DNA from: Ideonella sp.
GTDB lineage: Bacteria; Pseudomonadota; Gammaproteobacteria; Burkholderiales; Burkholderiaceae_C
DNA length: 64,000 bases
Direction: 5' to 3'
NCBI GenBank assembly: GCA_016721465.1
Contig: JADKIA010000004.1
Coordinates: forward strand, 310,001 to 374,000
The notes under the pieces: model-generated
Databases searched by the model: none
What the model saw: only the letters and a program-made list of their open reading frames with translations
What the model was told of the DNA's origin: nothing
Position numbers and translations under genes: made by a program
Part shown: piece after piece, positions 1-7,705 of the stretch
How the letters are laid out: every line of letters starts with the position of its first letter
How positions within the stretch are numbered: the stretch's first letter is position 1

Positions 1-1084
1 GCGCCGCCAGCATTTCGGACCGCTCCTCGGCGCCAGCGATTTGCTCGGCGATCGATGCCAGCTCGCCTTCAGCCTGCTCGCGGCGGTCGGCCCATTGCGT
101 GTTCTGCAGCTTCAGATCGGCCAGGCGTTGCTCGACGCGCTGACGGCCTTCCACGACATAGCGGATGCGCTCCTCGAGCCTGCTCACTTCAAGCGCTGCT
201 TCCGCCATGGAACCCTGAGCGGTATGCAGCAAGTCGCTGGCGCCATAGTGGGCCTGGCGCAGGGTCTCGAGCTCGGCCTCCACATGGCGCAGTTCGGCCA
301 GACGCGCCTCCAGCGCATTGGTGGCCTGCAGCGTGGTGAGTTTCACGCGCTCCTCCTCGGCCGCCGCGTCGCGGTGCTTCAGGAACCACAGCTGGTGCAG
401 CTTGAGCGTGCCGCTGTTCTGCAGCGCACGGTACTGGCTGGCCACCTCCGCCTGCTTTTCAAGCTTGTCGAGGTTGTTGTTCAGTTCACGCAGGATGTCT
501 TCGACGCGGGTGAGGTTCTCGCGCGTGTCCTTCAGCCGGTTCTCGGTCTCGCGCCGGCGTTCCTTGTACTTGGACACGCCGGCCGCCTCTTCGAGGAACA
601 TGCGCAACTCTTCCGGGCGCGACTCGATGATGCGGCTGATGGTGCCCTGACCGATGATGGCGTAAGCCCGCGGACCCAGTCCGGTGCCGAGGAACACGTC
701 CTGGACGTCGCGTCGGCGCACGGGCTGGTTGTTGATGAAGTAGCTGCTGGTGCCGTCGCGGGTGAGCACGCGCTTGACTGCAATCTCGGCGTACTGGCTC
801 CACTGGCCACCAGCCCTTGCGTCTTCGTTGCTGAACACCAACTCGACACTGGCCCGGCTGGCCGGCTTGCGCTGGCCCGAGCCGTTGAAGATCACGTCCT
901 GCATGCTTTCGCCACGCAGTTCGCTGGCCTTGCTCTCGCCCAACACCCAGCGCACGGCATCCATGATGTTGGATTTGCCGCAGCCGTTCGGCCCGACCAC
1001 GCCGACGCGCTGCCCGGGCAATTGGAAGGTGGTGGGGTCAGCGAAGGACTTGAAGCCCGAGAGCTTGATCTGATTCAGACGCAT
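1..1084 (-). CDS. smc: Chromosome partition protein SMC, N-terminal part (cut by window edge)
   Basis: This is the amino-terminal third of the condensin ATPase that compacts and segregates chromosomes. Reading down from the ATG at 1084-1082 the protein opens with MRLNQIKLSGFKSFAD, followed by the Walker A motif GPNGCGKSN at residues 31-39. It then carries the SMC head signature around SYFINN, GTGLGPRAYAIIGQG and FLEEAAG, and enters the coiled coil rich in Glu, Arg and Leu. About 361 codons lie in the window; the hinge, second coil and C-terminal head lie beyond position 1. It is divergent from queF. The family call is very secure because the head motifs are complete. Confidence 0.95.
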   Translation of the reverse strand, partial: MRLNQIKLSGFKSFADPTTFQLPGQRVGVVGPNGCGKSNIMDAVRWVLGESKASELRGESMQDVIFNGSGQRKPASRASVELVFSNEDARAGGQWSQYAEIAVKRVLTRDGTSSYFINNQPVRRRDVQDVFLGTGLGPRAYAIIGQGTISRIIESRPEELRMFLEEAAGVSKYKERRRETENRLKDTRENLTRVEDILRELNNNLDKLEKQAEVASQYRALQNSGTLKLHQLWFLKHRDAAAEEERVKLTTLQATNALEARLAELRHVEAELETLRQAHYGASDLLHTAQGSMAEAALEVSRLEERIRYVVEGRQRVEQRLADLKLQNTQWADRREQAEGELASIAEQIAGAEERSEMLAA

Positions 1085-1233
1085 GCGTTGGCTGCAAGGG
1101 GCTTTGTCGCGGCAGGGACCGCCGGCAAGTCTTTGATTTGTATGGATTTATTGCCAGCCAGAGCGCGCGGCAACCGGGCTGGATGATACCATCGCGCCCC
1201 CGTCTGAACGGCCCGCCAAGCGGGTCCACCGCC

Positions 1234-1710
1234 ATGGCCAAGAAGCCTGCGCTGAACCAGCGCTTGAACACGCGACCCCGTCCGGCCGAACCCCCGTCCG
1301 CCCCGAGCAAGGCCCTTCAGGTCTTTCCCAATCCGGCACCGGTTCGCGACTACCTCATCCAGTTCCAGGTGCCCGAGTTCACCTGCCACTGCCCGCTGAC
1401 CGGCCAGCCCGACTTCGCGCATTTCACGATCGACATGATCGCAGACCAACTCTGCGTCGAGTTGAAGAGCCTGAAGATGTATTTCTGGAGCTTTCGCAAC
1501 GAGGGCGCCTTCCACGAGGCGGTGACCAATACGATCCTCGACGACATCGTGAAGGCCACGGCGCCGCGCTTCATCCGCATCACCGCCAAGTGGTATGTGC
1601 GCGGTGGCATCTACACCAACGTGATCGCCGAGCACCGCAAGACGGGATGGAAGCCTCAAGCGGTGGTGGATCTGCCGGCCATGCCGATGGAGCGCGGGTT
1701 GCTGGGGTGA
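1234..1710 (+). CDS. queF: NADPH-dependent 7-cyano-7-deazaguanine reductase (preQ0 reductase)
   Basis: QueF reduces the nitrile of preQ0 to the amine preQ1 in queuosine tRNA biosynthesis, in the cytoplasm. The 158-residue protein is the short unimodular type. The catalytic Cys53 and Asp60 lie in CPLTGQPD, and the family motif ELKSLKMYFWSFRNEGAFHE follows in the middle. The ATG at 1234 is preferred because the upstream in-frame extension (from 1138) has no family features. Its stop overlaps the GTG start of the MFS gene, suggesting translational coupling. No preQ1 riboswitch-like leader was recognised. Confidence 0.93.
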   Translation: MAKKPALNQRLNTRPRPAEPPSAPSKALQVFPNPAPVRDYLIQFQVPEFTCHCPLTGQPDFAHFTIDMIADQLCVELKSLKMYFWSFRNEGAFHEAVTNTILDDIVKATAPRFIRITAKWYVRGGIYTNVIAEHRKTGWKPQAVVDLPAMPMERGLLG

Positions 1711-2933
1711 CGCGACCCACAGCGCTCCCGGCACCGGGCACGCACTGGGCCGCCGTGCTGGTGGCCGCGCTGGCTGGCGTGGCCGCAGCGATGAACGTGG
1801 GCAAGGTGCCCGTGAGCCTGCCCCTGCTGCGCTCGGAATTCGGCTTGACGCTGGTGCAGGCGGGCTGGGTGTCGTCGATGCTCACCACGCTGGCTGTCTT
1901 CAGCGCCATGGTGGTGGGCCTGCTGGCCGGACGCCTGGGCGCGCTGCGCATGGTGATCGCCGGACTGGCCATTGGCGCTGCCGGCTCGCTGATGGCCCTG
2001 GGCGCCACAGGCTTCACCGGCCTGCTGGCCAGCCGTGTGGTGGAAGGCGCCGGGTTCCTGTTCGTGGTGGTGGCTGGGCCGGCGCTGATCAGCGCGGCCG
2101 CCGCCCCGCACGACCGCCGCTTCGCCCTGAGCGTGTGGAGCAGCTACATGCCTGCCGGCGCAGGCCTGGCCATGGCGCTGGCGCCGCTGCTGTTGCCCGC
2201 GGCAGGCTGGCGTGCCCTTTGGCTGGCCTGTGCGGCAGTGCTGTTGCTGTCTGCTGGCCTGGCCTGGCGCCAGCGCGGCGTGTATGCCGGTACGGGATCG
2301 TCGTCGCACAAGACCCCGGCCCTGAGCGAGACGCTGGCCGTGTTCCGCCAGCCGCTGCCCTGGCTGTTGGCCATGGCCTTCGGCGTTTGGGCGCTGCAGC
2401 ACTTTGCCTTGATCATCTGGTTGCCCACCTTTCTGAAGGAGCAGCGCGGCCTGCCGCCCGGCCCCGTTGCCTTGCTCACCTGCGCCATGTTGCTGGTGAA
2501 CGTGCCCGGCAACCTGATCGGCGGTGCCCTGGTGCAGCGCGGCCTGCCGCGCGGTGGGCTCATCGCGGTGGCGCACGGCCTGACCGGCCTCTCGGGTTGG
2601 TTCCTGTTCCAGGATTCGCTGCCCGACGCCCTGCGCTACGCCCTGTGCCTGTGGCTGTCCTTTTGCGGCGGCGTGATCCCGGCAGCCGTGATGTCGTCGA
2701 GCACGGTGCTGGCGCGCACGCCGCAACAGATCGGTGCGATCCAGGGGCTGATCATGCAGGCCTCGCAACTCGGGCAATTCATCGGCACGCCCTTGATTGC
2801 CGGCGTCGTGGCCGGCACCGGACAGTGGCAATCGGCGCGCTGGGTGACGGCCAGCGCAGCGCTGATCGGCACCGCGCTGGGGCTCTGGTCGATCGGCATC
2901 GAGCGTCGGCTGGTGCACACTGCCAAGCCATGA
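1707..2933 (+). CDS. Major facilitator superfamily transporter, CynX/NimT-like
   Basis: This 408-residue integral membrane protein has about twelve hydrophobic segments and an MFS-type loop (LAGRLGALR) after the second helix. It begins MNVGKVPVSLPLLRSEFGLT after a short N-terminus, which resembles the cyanate/nitroimidazole (CynX/NimT) branch of the MFS. The substrate cannot be read from the sequence. The GTG at 1707 is chosen because it overlaps the queF stop as GTGA, while the longer frame upstream lies inside queF. Its own stop overlaps the next start as ATGA, so queF, this carrier and the SET protein probably form one transcript. Confidence 0.85.
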   Translation: MTRPTALPAPGTHWAAVLVAALAGVAAAMNVGKVPVSLPLLRSEFGLTLVQAGWVSSMLTTLAVFSAMVVGLLAGRLGALRMVIAGLAIGAAGSLMALGATGFTGLLASRVVEGAGFLFVVVAGPALISAAAAPHDRRFALSVWSSYMPAGAGLAMALAPLLLPAAGWRALWLACAAVLLLSAGLAWRQRGVYAGTGSSSHKTPALSETLAVFRQPLPWLLAMAFGVWALQHFALIIWLPTFLKEQRGLPPGPVALLTCAMLLVNVPGNLIGGALVQRGLPRGGLIAVAHGLTGLSGWFLFQDSLPDALRYALCLWLSFCGGVIPAAVMSSSTVLARTPQQIGAIQGLIMQASQLGQFIGTPLIAGVVAGTGQWQSARWVTASAALIGTALGLWSIGIERRLVHTAKP

Positions 2934-3376
2934 ACGACGCCGACGACGACAGCCCCGTGGCCATGCGGCCGTCCTATCAGAAATACGAGGTGTCCAACCG
3001 CAAGAGCCTCATCGATGGCTTCGGCGCCTTTGCGGCTGAATCAATCCCGCCGCACCGCAAGATCGGCGAGATCCGCGGCGAGTCGATCAGCGTGTCCGAG
3101 GCACGCCGCCGCGCCGCGGGCCTGCAGCGGATCATGATCGTGGAGGTGTCGCCGCGCAAGGCGATCGATGCCTCCAGGTCTGCCGACCCGATGCGTTTCA
3201 CCAACCACAGCTGCCAGCCCAACGCGCGGCTGCAGATCCGCGACGGGCGCATCGAGTTCTATGCGTTGCGCCCCATCGCCCCAGGCGAGGAGATCACCGT
3301 GAACTACGGCGAAACGCACCACGAGGGTACCCTGGCCTGCCGCTGCGGCGCGCCGGGCTGCGTCGGCTGGTTGTGA
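2930..3376 (+). CDS. SET domain-containing protein (putative protein-lysine methyltransferase)
   Basis: This is a compact 148-residue SET-domain protein of the kind found in some bacteria. Visible elements are the N-terminal G-x-G region (GFGAFAAE), the catalytic-core motif RFTNHSCQPN, the Tyr motif EEITVNYGE and a post-SET zinc-type cluster CRCGAPGC at the C-terminus. The family transfers methyl groups from S-adenosylmethionine to protein lysines; the bacterial substrate here is unknown. It starts in an ATGA overlap with the MFS gene. The near-minimal length means no additional substrate-recognition domain is present. Confidence 0.88.
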   Translation: MNDADDDSPVAMRPSYQKYEVSNRKSLIDGFGAFAAESIPPHRKIGEIRGESISVSEARRRAAGLQRIMIVEVSPRKAIDASRSADPMRFTNHSCQPNARLQIRDGRIEFYALRPIAPGEEITVNYGETHHEGTLACRCGAPGCVGWL

Positions 3377-3416
3377 CCGCGGCGGCCAACGCGATACGGC
3401 CGCCGATAATCGCCGG

Positions 3417-4634
3417 ATGAATCCGCTGCTCGATCGCCTGCATCCCTACCCGTTCGAACGCCTGCGCGAACTCACGCGCGACATCACCCCCGCCAAGCAC
3501 CTGCGCCCCATCAGCCTGGGCATCGGCGAGCCCAAGCACGATGCACCCGACCTGGTGAAACAGGCACTGACCGGCGCGATGGCCGGCCTGTCGGTCTACC
3601 CACCCACGGCCGGCGAGCCGGCGCTGCGCGAAGCCATGGCCGGCTGGGTGCAGCGTCGGTACGGCGTCGCCGTGGATGCCGCCACGCAGATCCTGCCGGT
3701 GAACGGCTCGCGCGAAGCGCTGTTCGCCTTGGCGCAGGTGGTGATCGACCCCACCCGCCCCGGCGCCACGGTGGTGTGCCCCAACCCCTTCTATCAAATC
3801 TACGAGGGTGCCGCGCTGCTGGCCGGCGCGCAGACGGCATTTGCCAACAGCCAGGCAAAGCGCAACTTCGCCCCCGACTGGTCGCAGATCGACGCGGCCA
3901 CCTGGGCCCGCACGCAGTTGCTCTACGTGTGCTCGCCCGGCAACCCGTCGGGCGCAGTGATGCCGCTGGACGAGTGGCGCGCCCTGTTCGACTTGAGCGA
4001 TCGCCATGGCTTCGTGATCGCCAGCGACGAATGCTATTCGGAGATCTACTTCCGCGACGAGGCGCCGCTGGGCGGACTGGAAGCTGCCAAGGCGCTGGGC
4101 CGACACGACTTCCGAAGGCTGATCTCGTTCACTTCGCTGTCCAAGCGATCCAACGTGCCAGGCTTGCGCTCGGGCTTCGTGGCCGGCGACGCGGCGCTGA
4201 TCAAGCCGTTTCTGCTCTACCGCACCTACCATGGCTCGGCCATGAGCCCCTTGGTACAGCACGCCAGCATTGCGGCCTGGAACGACGAGGCGCATGTGGT
4301 GGCCAACCGCGAGCTGTACCGCGCCAAGTTTGGCCAGGTGACCCCGATGCTCGCCGAGGTGCTGGACTTGCACCTGCCCGATGCCAGTTTCTACCTGTGG
4401 GCGGGCGTGCCCTGCAAGGACGGCCAGCCCGGCGATGACATTGCTTACGCCCGGGCCCTGCTCGCTCAATACAATGTCGTGGTGCTGCCGGGCAGCCTGC
4501 TGGCGCGCGACGCCCACGGCACCAACCCGGGTCGCGGCCGCATCCGCATGGCGCTGGTGGCTTCCACCGAGGAGTGTGTCGAAGCCGCCCAGCGCATCGT
4601 CGAATTCACCCGCTCCTACACCGCCAACCTTTGA
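3417..4634 (+). CDS. dapC: Succinyldiaminopimelate transaminase
   Basis: This is a PLP-dependent class I/II aminotransferase of 405 residues. It makes N-succinyl-LL-2,6-diaminopimelate in the lysine and peptidoglycan branch. The opening MNPLLDRLHPYPFERLREL and the SLGIGEPKH segment are typical of the betaproteobacterial DapC group. The Schiff-base lysine is Lys243 in SFTSLSKRSN, and CSPGNPSG supplies the cofactor contact. dapD begins 21 bases downstream, so the two consecutive enzymes of the pathway are likely co-transcribed. The desuccinylase gene dapE, often nearby in relatives, is not in this window. Confidence 0.93.
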   Translation: MNPLLDRLHPYPFERLRELTRDITPAKHLRPISLGIGEPKHDAPDLVKQALTGAMAGLSVYPPTAGEPALREAMAGWVQRRYGVAVDAATQILPVNGSREALFALAQVVIDPTRPGATVVCPNPFYQIYEGAALLAGAQTAFANSQAKRNFAPDWSQIDAATWARTQLLYVCSPGNPSGAVMPLDEWRALFDLSDRHGFVIASDECYSEIYFRDEAPLGGLEAAKALGRHDFRRLISFTSLSKRSNVPGLRSGFVAGDAALIKPFLLYRTYHGSAMSPLVQHASIAAWNDEAHVVANRELYRAKFGQVTPMLAEVLDLHLPDASFYLWAGVPCKDGQPGDDIAYARALLAQYNVVVLPGSLLARDAHGTNPGRGRIRMALVASTEECVEAAQRIVEFTRSYTANL

Positions 4635-4655
4635 GGCCACGGCCTGATCCGAACC

Positions 4656-5480
4656 ATGACGCAACCGCTGCAACAACTCATCGAACAGGCCTGGGAAGAC
4701 CGCGCCAACCTCAGCCCCGCCTCGGCCGCGCCCCAGGTGCGTGAGGCCGTGGATCACGTGCTCAGCGACCTCAACGCCGGCCGCATCCGCGTGGCCGATC
4801 GCCAAGGCGTGGGCCTGTGGCAGGTCAACCAGTGGGTGAAGAAGGCCGTGCTGCTGAGCTTTCGCCTCAACGACAACCAGGCGATGCATGCCGGCGACCT
4901 CACCTTCTTCGACAAGGTGGCCACCAAGTTCTCGCACATCGACGAGGCCACCATCCGCGCCTCGGGCGTGCGCGTGGTGCCACCCGCGGTGGCCCGCCGC
5001 GGCAGCTTTCTCGGCAAGGGCGTGGTGCTGATGCCCAGCTACGTGAACATCGGCGCCTATGTGGACGAGAACACCATGGTGGACACCTGGGCCACCGTGG
5101 GCTCCTGCGCACAGATCGGCAAGAACGTGCATTTGAGCGGTGGCGTGGGCATCGGCGGCGTGCTCGAGCCGCTGCAGGCCAACCCCACCATCATCGAGGA
5201 CAACTGCTTCATCGGCGCCCGCTCCGAGGTGGTTGAGGGAGTGATCGTCGAGGAGAACTCGGTGATCAGCATGGGCGTCTACCTGGGCCAGAGCACGCCC
5301 ATCTACGATCGCGAGAAGGACGAGGTGAGCTATGGTCGCATCCCCGCCGGCTCGGTGGTCATCAGTGGCAGCATGCCCAAGGGCGATGGCAAGTACAGCC
5401 TGTACTGCGCGGTGATTGTCAAGCGCGTGGATGCGCAGACCCGCGCCAAGACCAGCATCAACGAGCTGCTCCGACCCTGA
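4656..5480 (+). CDS. dapD: 2,3,4,5-tetrahydropyridine-2,6-dicarboxylate N-succinyltransferase
   Basis: DapD adds a succinyl group from succinyl-CoA to tetrahydrodipicolinate in the succinylase branch of lysine and meso-DAP synthesis. The 274-residue length is standard. It has an N-terminal helical domain (LIEQAWEDRANLSP) and then a left-handed beta-helix of hexapeptide repeats through about residues 105-210 (VNIGAYVDENTMVDTWATVG). The conserved GGVGIGGVLEPLQA and IIEDNCFIGARSEVVEG segments are present. It directly follows dapC with a 21-base gap. Confidence 0.96.
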   Translation: MTQPLQQLIEQAWEDRANLSPASAAPQVREAVDHVLSDLNAGRIRVADRQGVGLWQVNQWVKKAVLLSFRLNDNQAMHAGDLTFFDKVATKFSHIDEATIRASGVRVVPPAVARRGSFLGKGVVLMPSYVNIGAYVDENTMVDTWATVGSCAQIGKNVHLSGGVGIGGVLEPLQANPTIIEDNCFIGARSEVVEGVIVEENSVISMGVYLGQSTPIYDREKDEVSYGRIPAGSVVISGSMPKGDGKYSLYCAVIVKRVDAQTRAKTSINELLRP

Positions 5481-5531
5481 CGCCCCATCGGGCATCAGGC
5501 ACCAGCACGGCAGCATCCAGGGAGGAATCGC

Positions 5532-6722
5532 ATGAGCGGCAACATGGAAAAGGTGCTTCGGCTGATGGCCGAAAAGCACGCCTCGGACGTGTACCTGTCG
5601 GCCAACATGCCGATCCTCATCAAGATCAACGGCCAGGTGCTGCACCTGTCCGACCAGGTGCTGAGCCCGCAGCAGCCGCGCCAGTTGCTGGCCGAGTTGC
5701 TCACGCCGCGTCAGTTGGAAGAGCTCGACGACACCGGTGAGCTCAACCTGGCCGTGGGCATCGACAAGGTGGGCAGCTTCCGCCTGTCGGCCTTCAAGCA
5801 GCGCGGCACGATCGCCGGCGTGTTCCGCCACATTCCGCACGTGATTCCGGAACTGGATTCGCTGAAGGTGCCGTCGATCCTCGGGCAACTGGTGCTTGAA
5901 AAGCGCGGCCTGATCCTGATGGTGGGCGCCACCGGCACCGGCAAGAGCACCACGCTGGCCTCGATGCTGGACTTGCGCAACCGCACCACCACAGGCCACA
6001 TCCTCACCATCGAGGAGCCGATCGAATACCTGTTCTCCAGCCAGAAATCGGTGGTCAATCAGCGCGAGGTCGGGCGCGACACGGTGTCGATGCAGATCGC
6101 ACTGAAGAACGCCCTGCGCCAGGCACCCGACTGCATCATGATCGGCGAGGTGCGCGATCGCGAGACCATGACGGCGGCGTTGAGCTATTCACTGTCCGGC
6201 CACCTGGTGCTGGCCACGCTGCACGCCAACAACAGCTACCACGCGCTGGGCCGCATCCTGTCCTTCTACACGCCCGAGGCGCGCCCCGTGCTGTTGGGCG
6301 ACCTGGCCGCCGGCCTGCGCGCCATCGTCTCGCAGCGTCTGCTGCGTGCCAGCAGCGGCGGGCGGGTGCCCGCCATGGAGGTGCTGCTCAACACCAAGCT
6401 GGTGGCCGAAGCCATCGGCAATGGTGATTTCGGCGCAGTGAAGGAGGCGATGGAGAAGTCGCTCGCTGAAGGTTCACTCACCTTCGAGCAGGACCTTGCC
6501 CGCCTGATCGAGGAGGGCACCATCACCCGCGACGAGGGCCTGGCGTTTGCCGACTCGCCCACCAACCTGATGTGGCGCCTGCAGAACGACATGACCACCA
6601 TGTCCCGTGCCGGCCCGAAGAAGGAAGAGTCCGACCAGGCGCACTTCACCGAGTACAGCGTGGACATCTACCCGGAAGGCACGGCGCCGCGCAAGACCAG
6701 CATCTTCGCCAAGCCCTCATGA
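5532..6722 (+). CDS. pilU: Type IV pilus retraction ATPase, PilU-like
   Basis: This is a 396-residue PilT/PilU-family hexameric ATPase that powers retraction of type IVa pili. The Walker A motif GATGTGKST is at residues 132-140, the Asp/Glu box is at LTIEEPIEY, Walker B at IMIGEVRDRE, and the His-box HLVLATLHANN follows. The PilU branch is preferred over PilT because of the segment DSPTNLMWRLQND and the long charged tail. It sits between dapD and prmB and not beside a pilT gene, an arrangement I recall from related Burkholderiales. An RBS-like GGGAGGAA precedes the ATG at 5532. Confidence 0.85.
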   Translation: MSGNMEKVLRLMAEKHASDVYLSANMPILIKINGQVLHLSDQVLSPQQPRQLLAELLTPRQLEELDDTGELNLAVGIDKVGSFRLSAFKQRGTIAGVFRHIPHVIPELDSLKVPSILGQLVLEKRGLILMVGATGTGKSTTLASMLDLRNRTTTGHILTIEEPIEYLFSSQKSVVNQREVGRDTVSMQIALKNALRQAPDCIMIGEVRDRETMTAALSYSLSGHLVLATLHANNSYHALGRILSFYTPEARPVLLGDLAAGLRAIVSQRLLRASSGGRVPAMEVLLNTKLVAEAIGNGDFGAVKEAMEKSLAEGSLTFEQDLARLIEEGTITRDEGLAFADSPTNLMWRLQNDMTTMSRAGPKKEESDQAHFTEYSVDIYPEGTAPRKTSIFAKPS

Positions 6723-6768
6723 GCCGCCGCTGCCGTCGCCGACCTCGCAGGCTGGATGCGCTGCCGAC

Positions 6769-7632
6769 ATGACATTGATCGAGACCATCGAGCAGCAAAG
6801 CGCCCGCCTCGAATCGGCGGGCGTTTCGTTTGGCCACGGCACCACCAACGCCTTCGACGAGGCCGCCTGGCTGGTGTTGTGGCGACTGGGTCTGCCACTG
6901 GACGCGCTGGATGAACACGCGCAACGCGAGCTTGGCACCGCAGAGCTGGCCTCGGTTCGGGCGCTGGTGGATGAACGCATCGCCACCCGCAAGCCCGCGG
7001 CTTACCTCACTGGCGAGGCCTGGCTGCAAGGCCTTGCCTTCACGGTGGACGAGCGTGCGATCGTGCCGCGTTCGTTGATCGCCGAGTGCCTGGCCGAAGG
7101 CAGCATCGACGCCTTCCTGCCCGACCCCACCCGACGCGTGCTGGACCTGTGCACCGGCAACGGCAGCCTGGCCGTGCTCGCGGCGTTGGCCTGGCCAGAG
7201 GTCGTCGTGGACGCCGCCGATCTCAGCAACGACGCCCTGGCCGTCGCGCGGCTGAACATCGATCGCCATGGCCTGGCCGAGCGCATCGGCCTGCACCAGG
7301 GCGACGGCCTGGCCGCCGTGGCGGGCCGACGCTACGACCTGATCCTGTGCAATCCACCCTATGTCAACAGCCAGTCGATGGCCGCATTGCCGGCGGAATA
7401 CCGCGCCGAACCCGCCATGGCCTTGGCCGGGGGTGTCGACGGCATGGACTTCGTGCGCACCCTGCTGCGCGACGCCCCGAATCACCTGACCGAGCACGCC
7501 GTGCTGGTGCTGGAGATCGGCCACGAGCGCTCGCACTTCGAGCGCGCCTTCCCAACGCTTGACGTTGTCTGGTTGCCCACGAGCGCCGGCGACGACCAGG
7601 TGCTGCTGATTGCCAGATCGTCCTTCAAATGA
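6769..7632 (+). CDS. prmB: 50S ribosomal protein L3 N(5)-glutamine methyltransferase
   Basis: PrmB methylates a glutamine of ribosomal protein L3 using S-adenosylmethionine. The 287-residue protein has an N-terminal helical domain (about 1-90) and a Rossmann methyltransferase core. That core carries LDLCTGNGSLAV for cofactor binding and the catalytic tetrapeptide NPPY in LILCNPPYVN. The PRSLIAE segment is characteristic of PrmB, where PrmC/HemK proteins have the related PRPDTE. The ATG at 6769 is chosen because the frame upstream overlaps the end of pilU and lacks family sequence. Confidence 0.9.
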   Translation: MTLIETIEQQSARLESAGVSFGHGTTNAFDEAAWLVLWRLGLPLDALDEHAQRELGTAELASVRALVDERIATRKPAAYLTGEAWLQGLAFTVDERAIVPRSLIAECLAEGSIDAFLPDPTRRVLDLCTGNGSLAVLAALAWPEVVVDAADLSNDALAVARLNIDRHGLAERIGLHQGDGLAAVAGRRYDLILCNPPYVNSQSMAALPAEYRAEPAMALAGGVDGMDFVRTLLRDAPNHLTEHAVLVLEIGHERSHFERAFPTLDVVWLPTSAGDDQVLLIARSSFK

Positions 7633-7639
7633 CCCCCCT

Positions 7640-7700
7640 ACTCAATTCGTTCGTTTCCCCCAGAGGGGGCGCATCGGCACCTTCGGGCGGCCGGGCGGTG
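7640..7700. repeat. GC-rich intergenic palindromic repeat (REP-like)
   Basis: The gap between prmB and the ABC-F gene contains the hairpin CCCCC-AGA-GGGGG at 7657-7669 followed by a GGCACCTTCGGGCGG tract. Such short G/C palindromes recur between genes in Comamonadaceae-like genomes. It could act as a weak terminator or mRNA stabiliser for the prmB transcript. A related but not identical element lies between suyB and suyA. Confidence 0.45.
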
Positions 7701-7705
7701 CCGAC

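Noticed and set aside
3294..5999. A 901-codon open frame on the minus strand
   Set aside because: It runs opposite dapC, dapD and pilU, is rich in His, Gly and Arg, and shows no family features.
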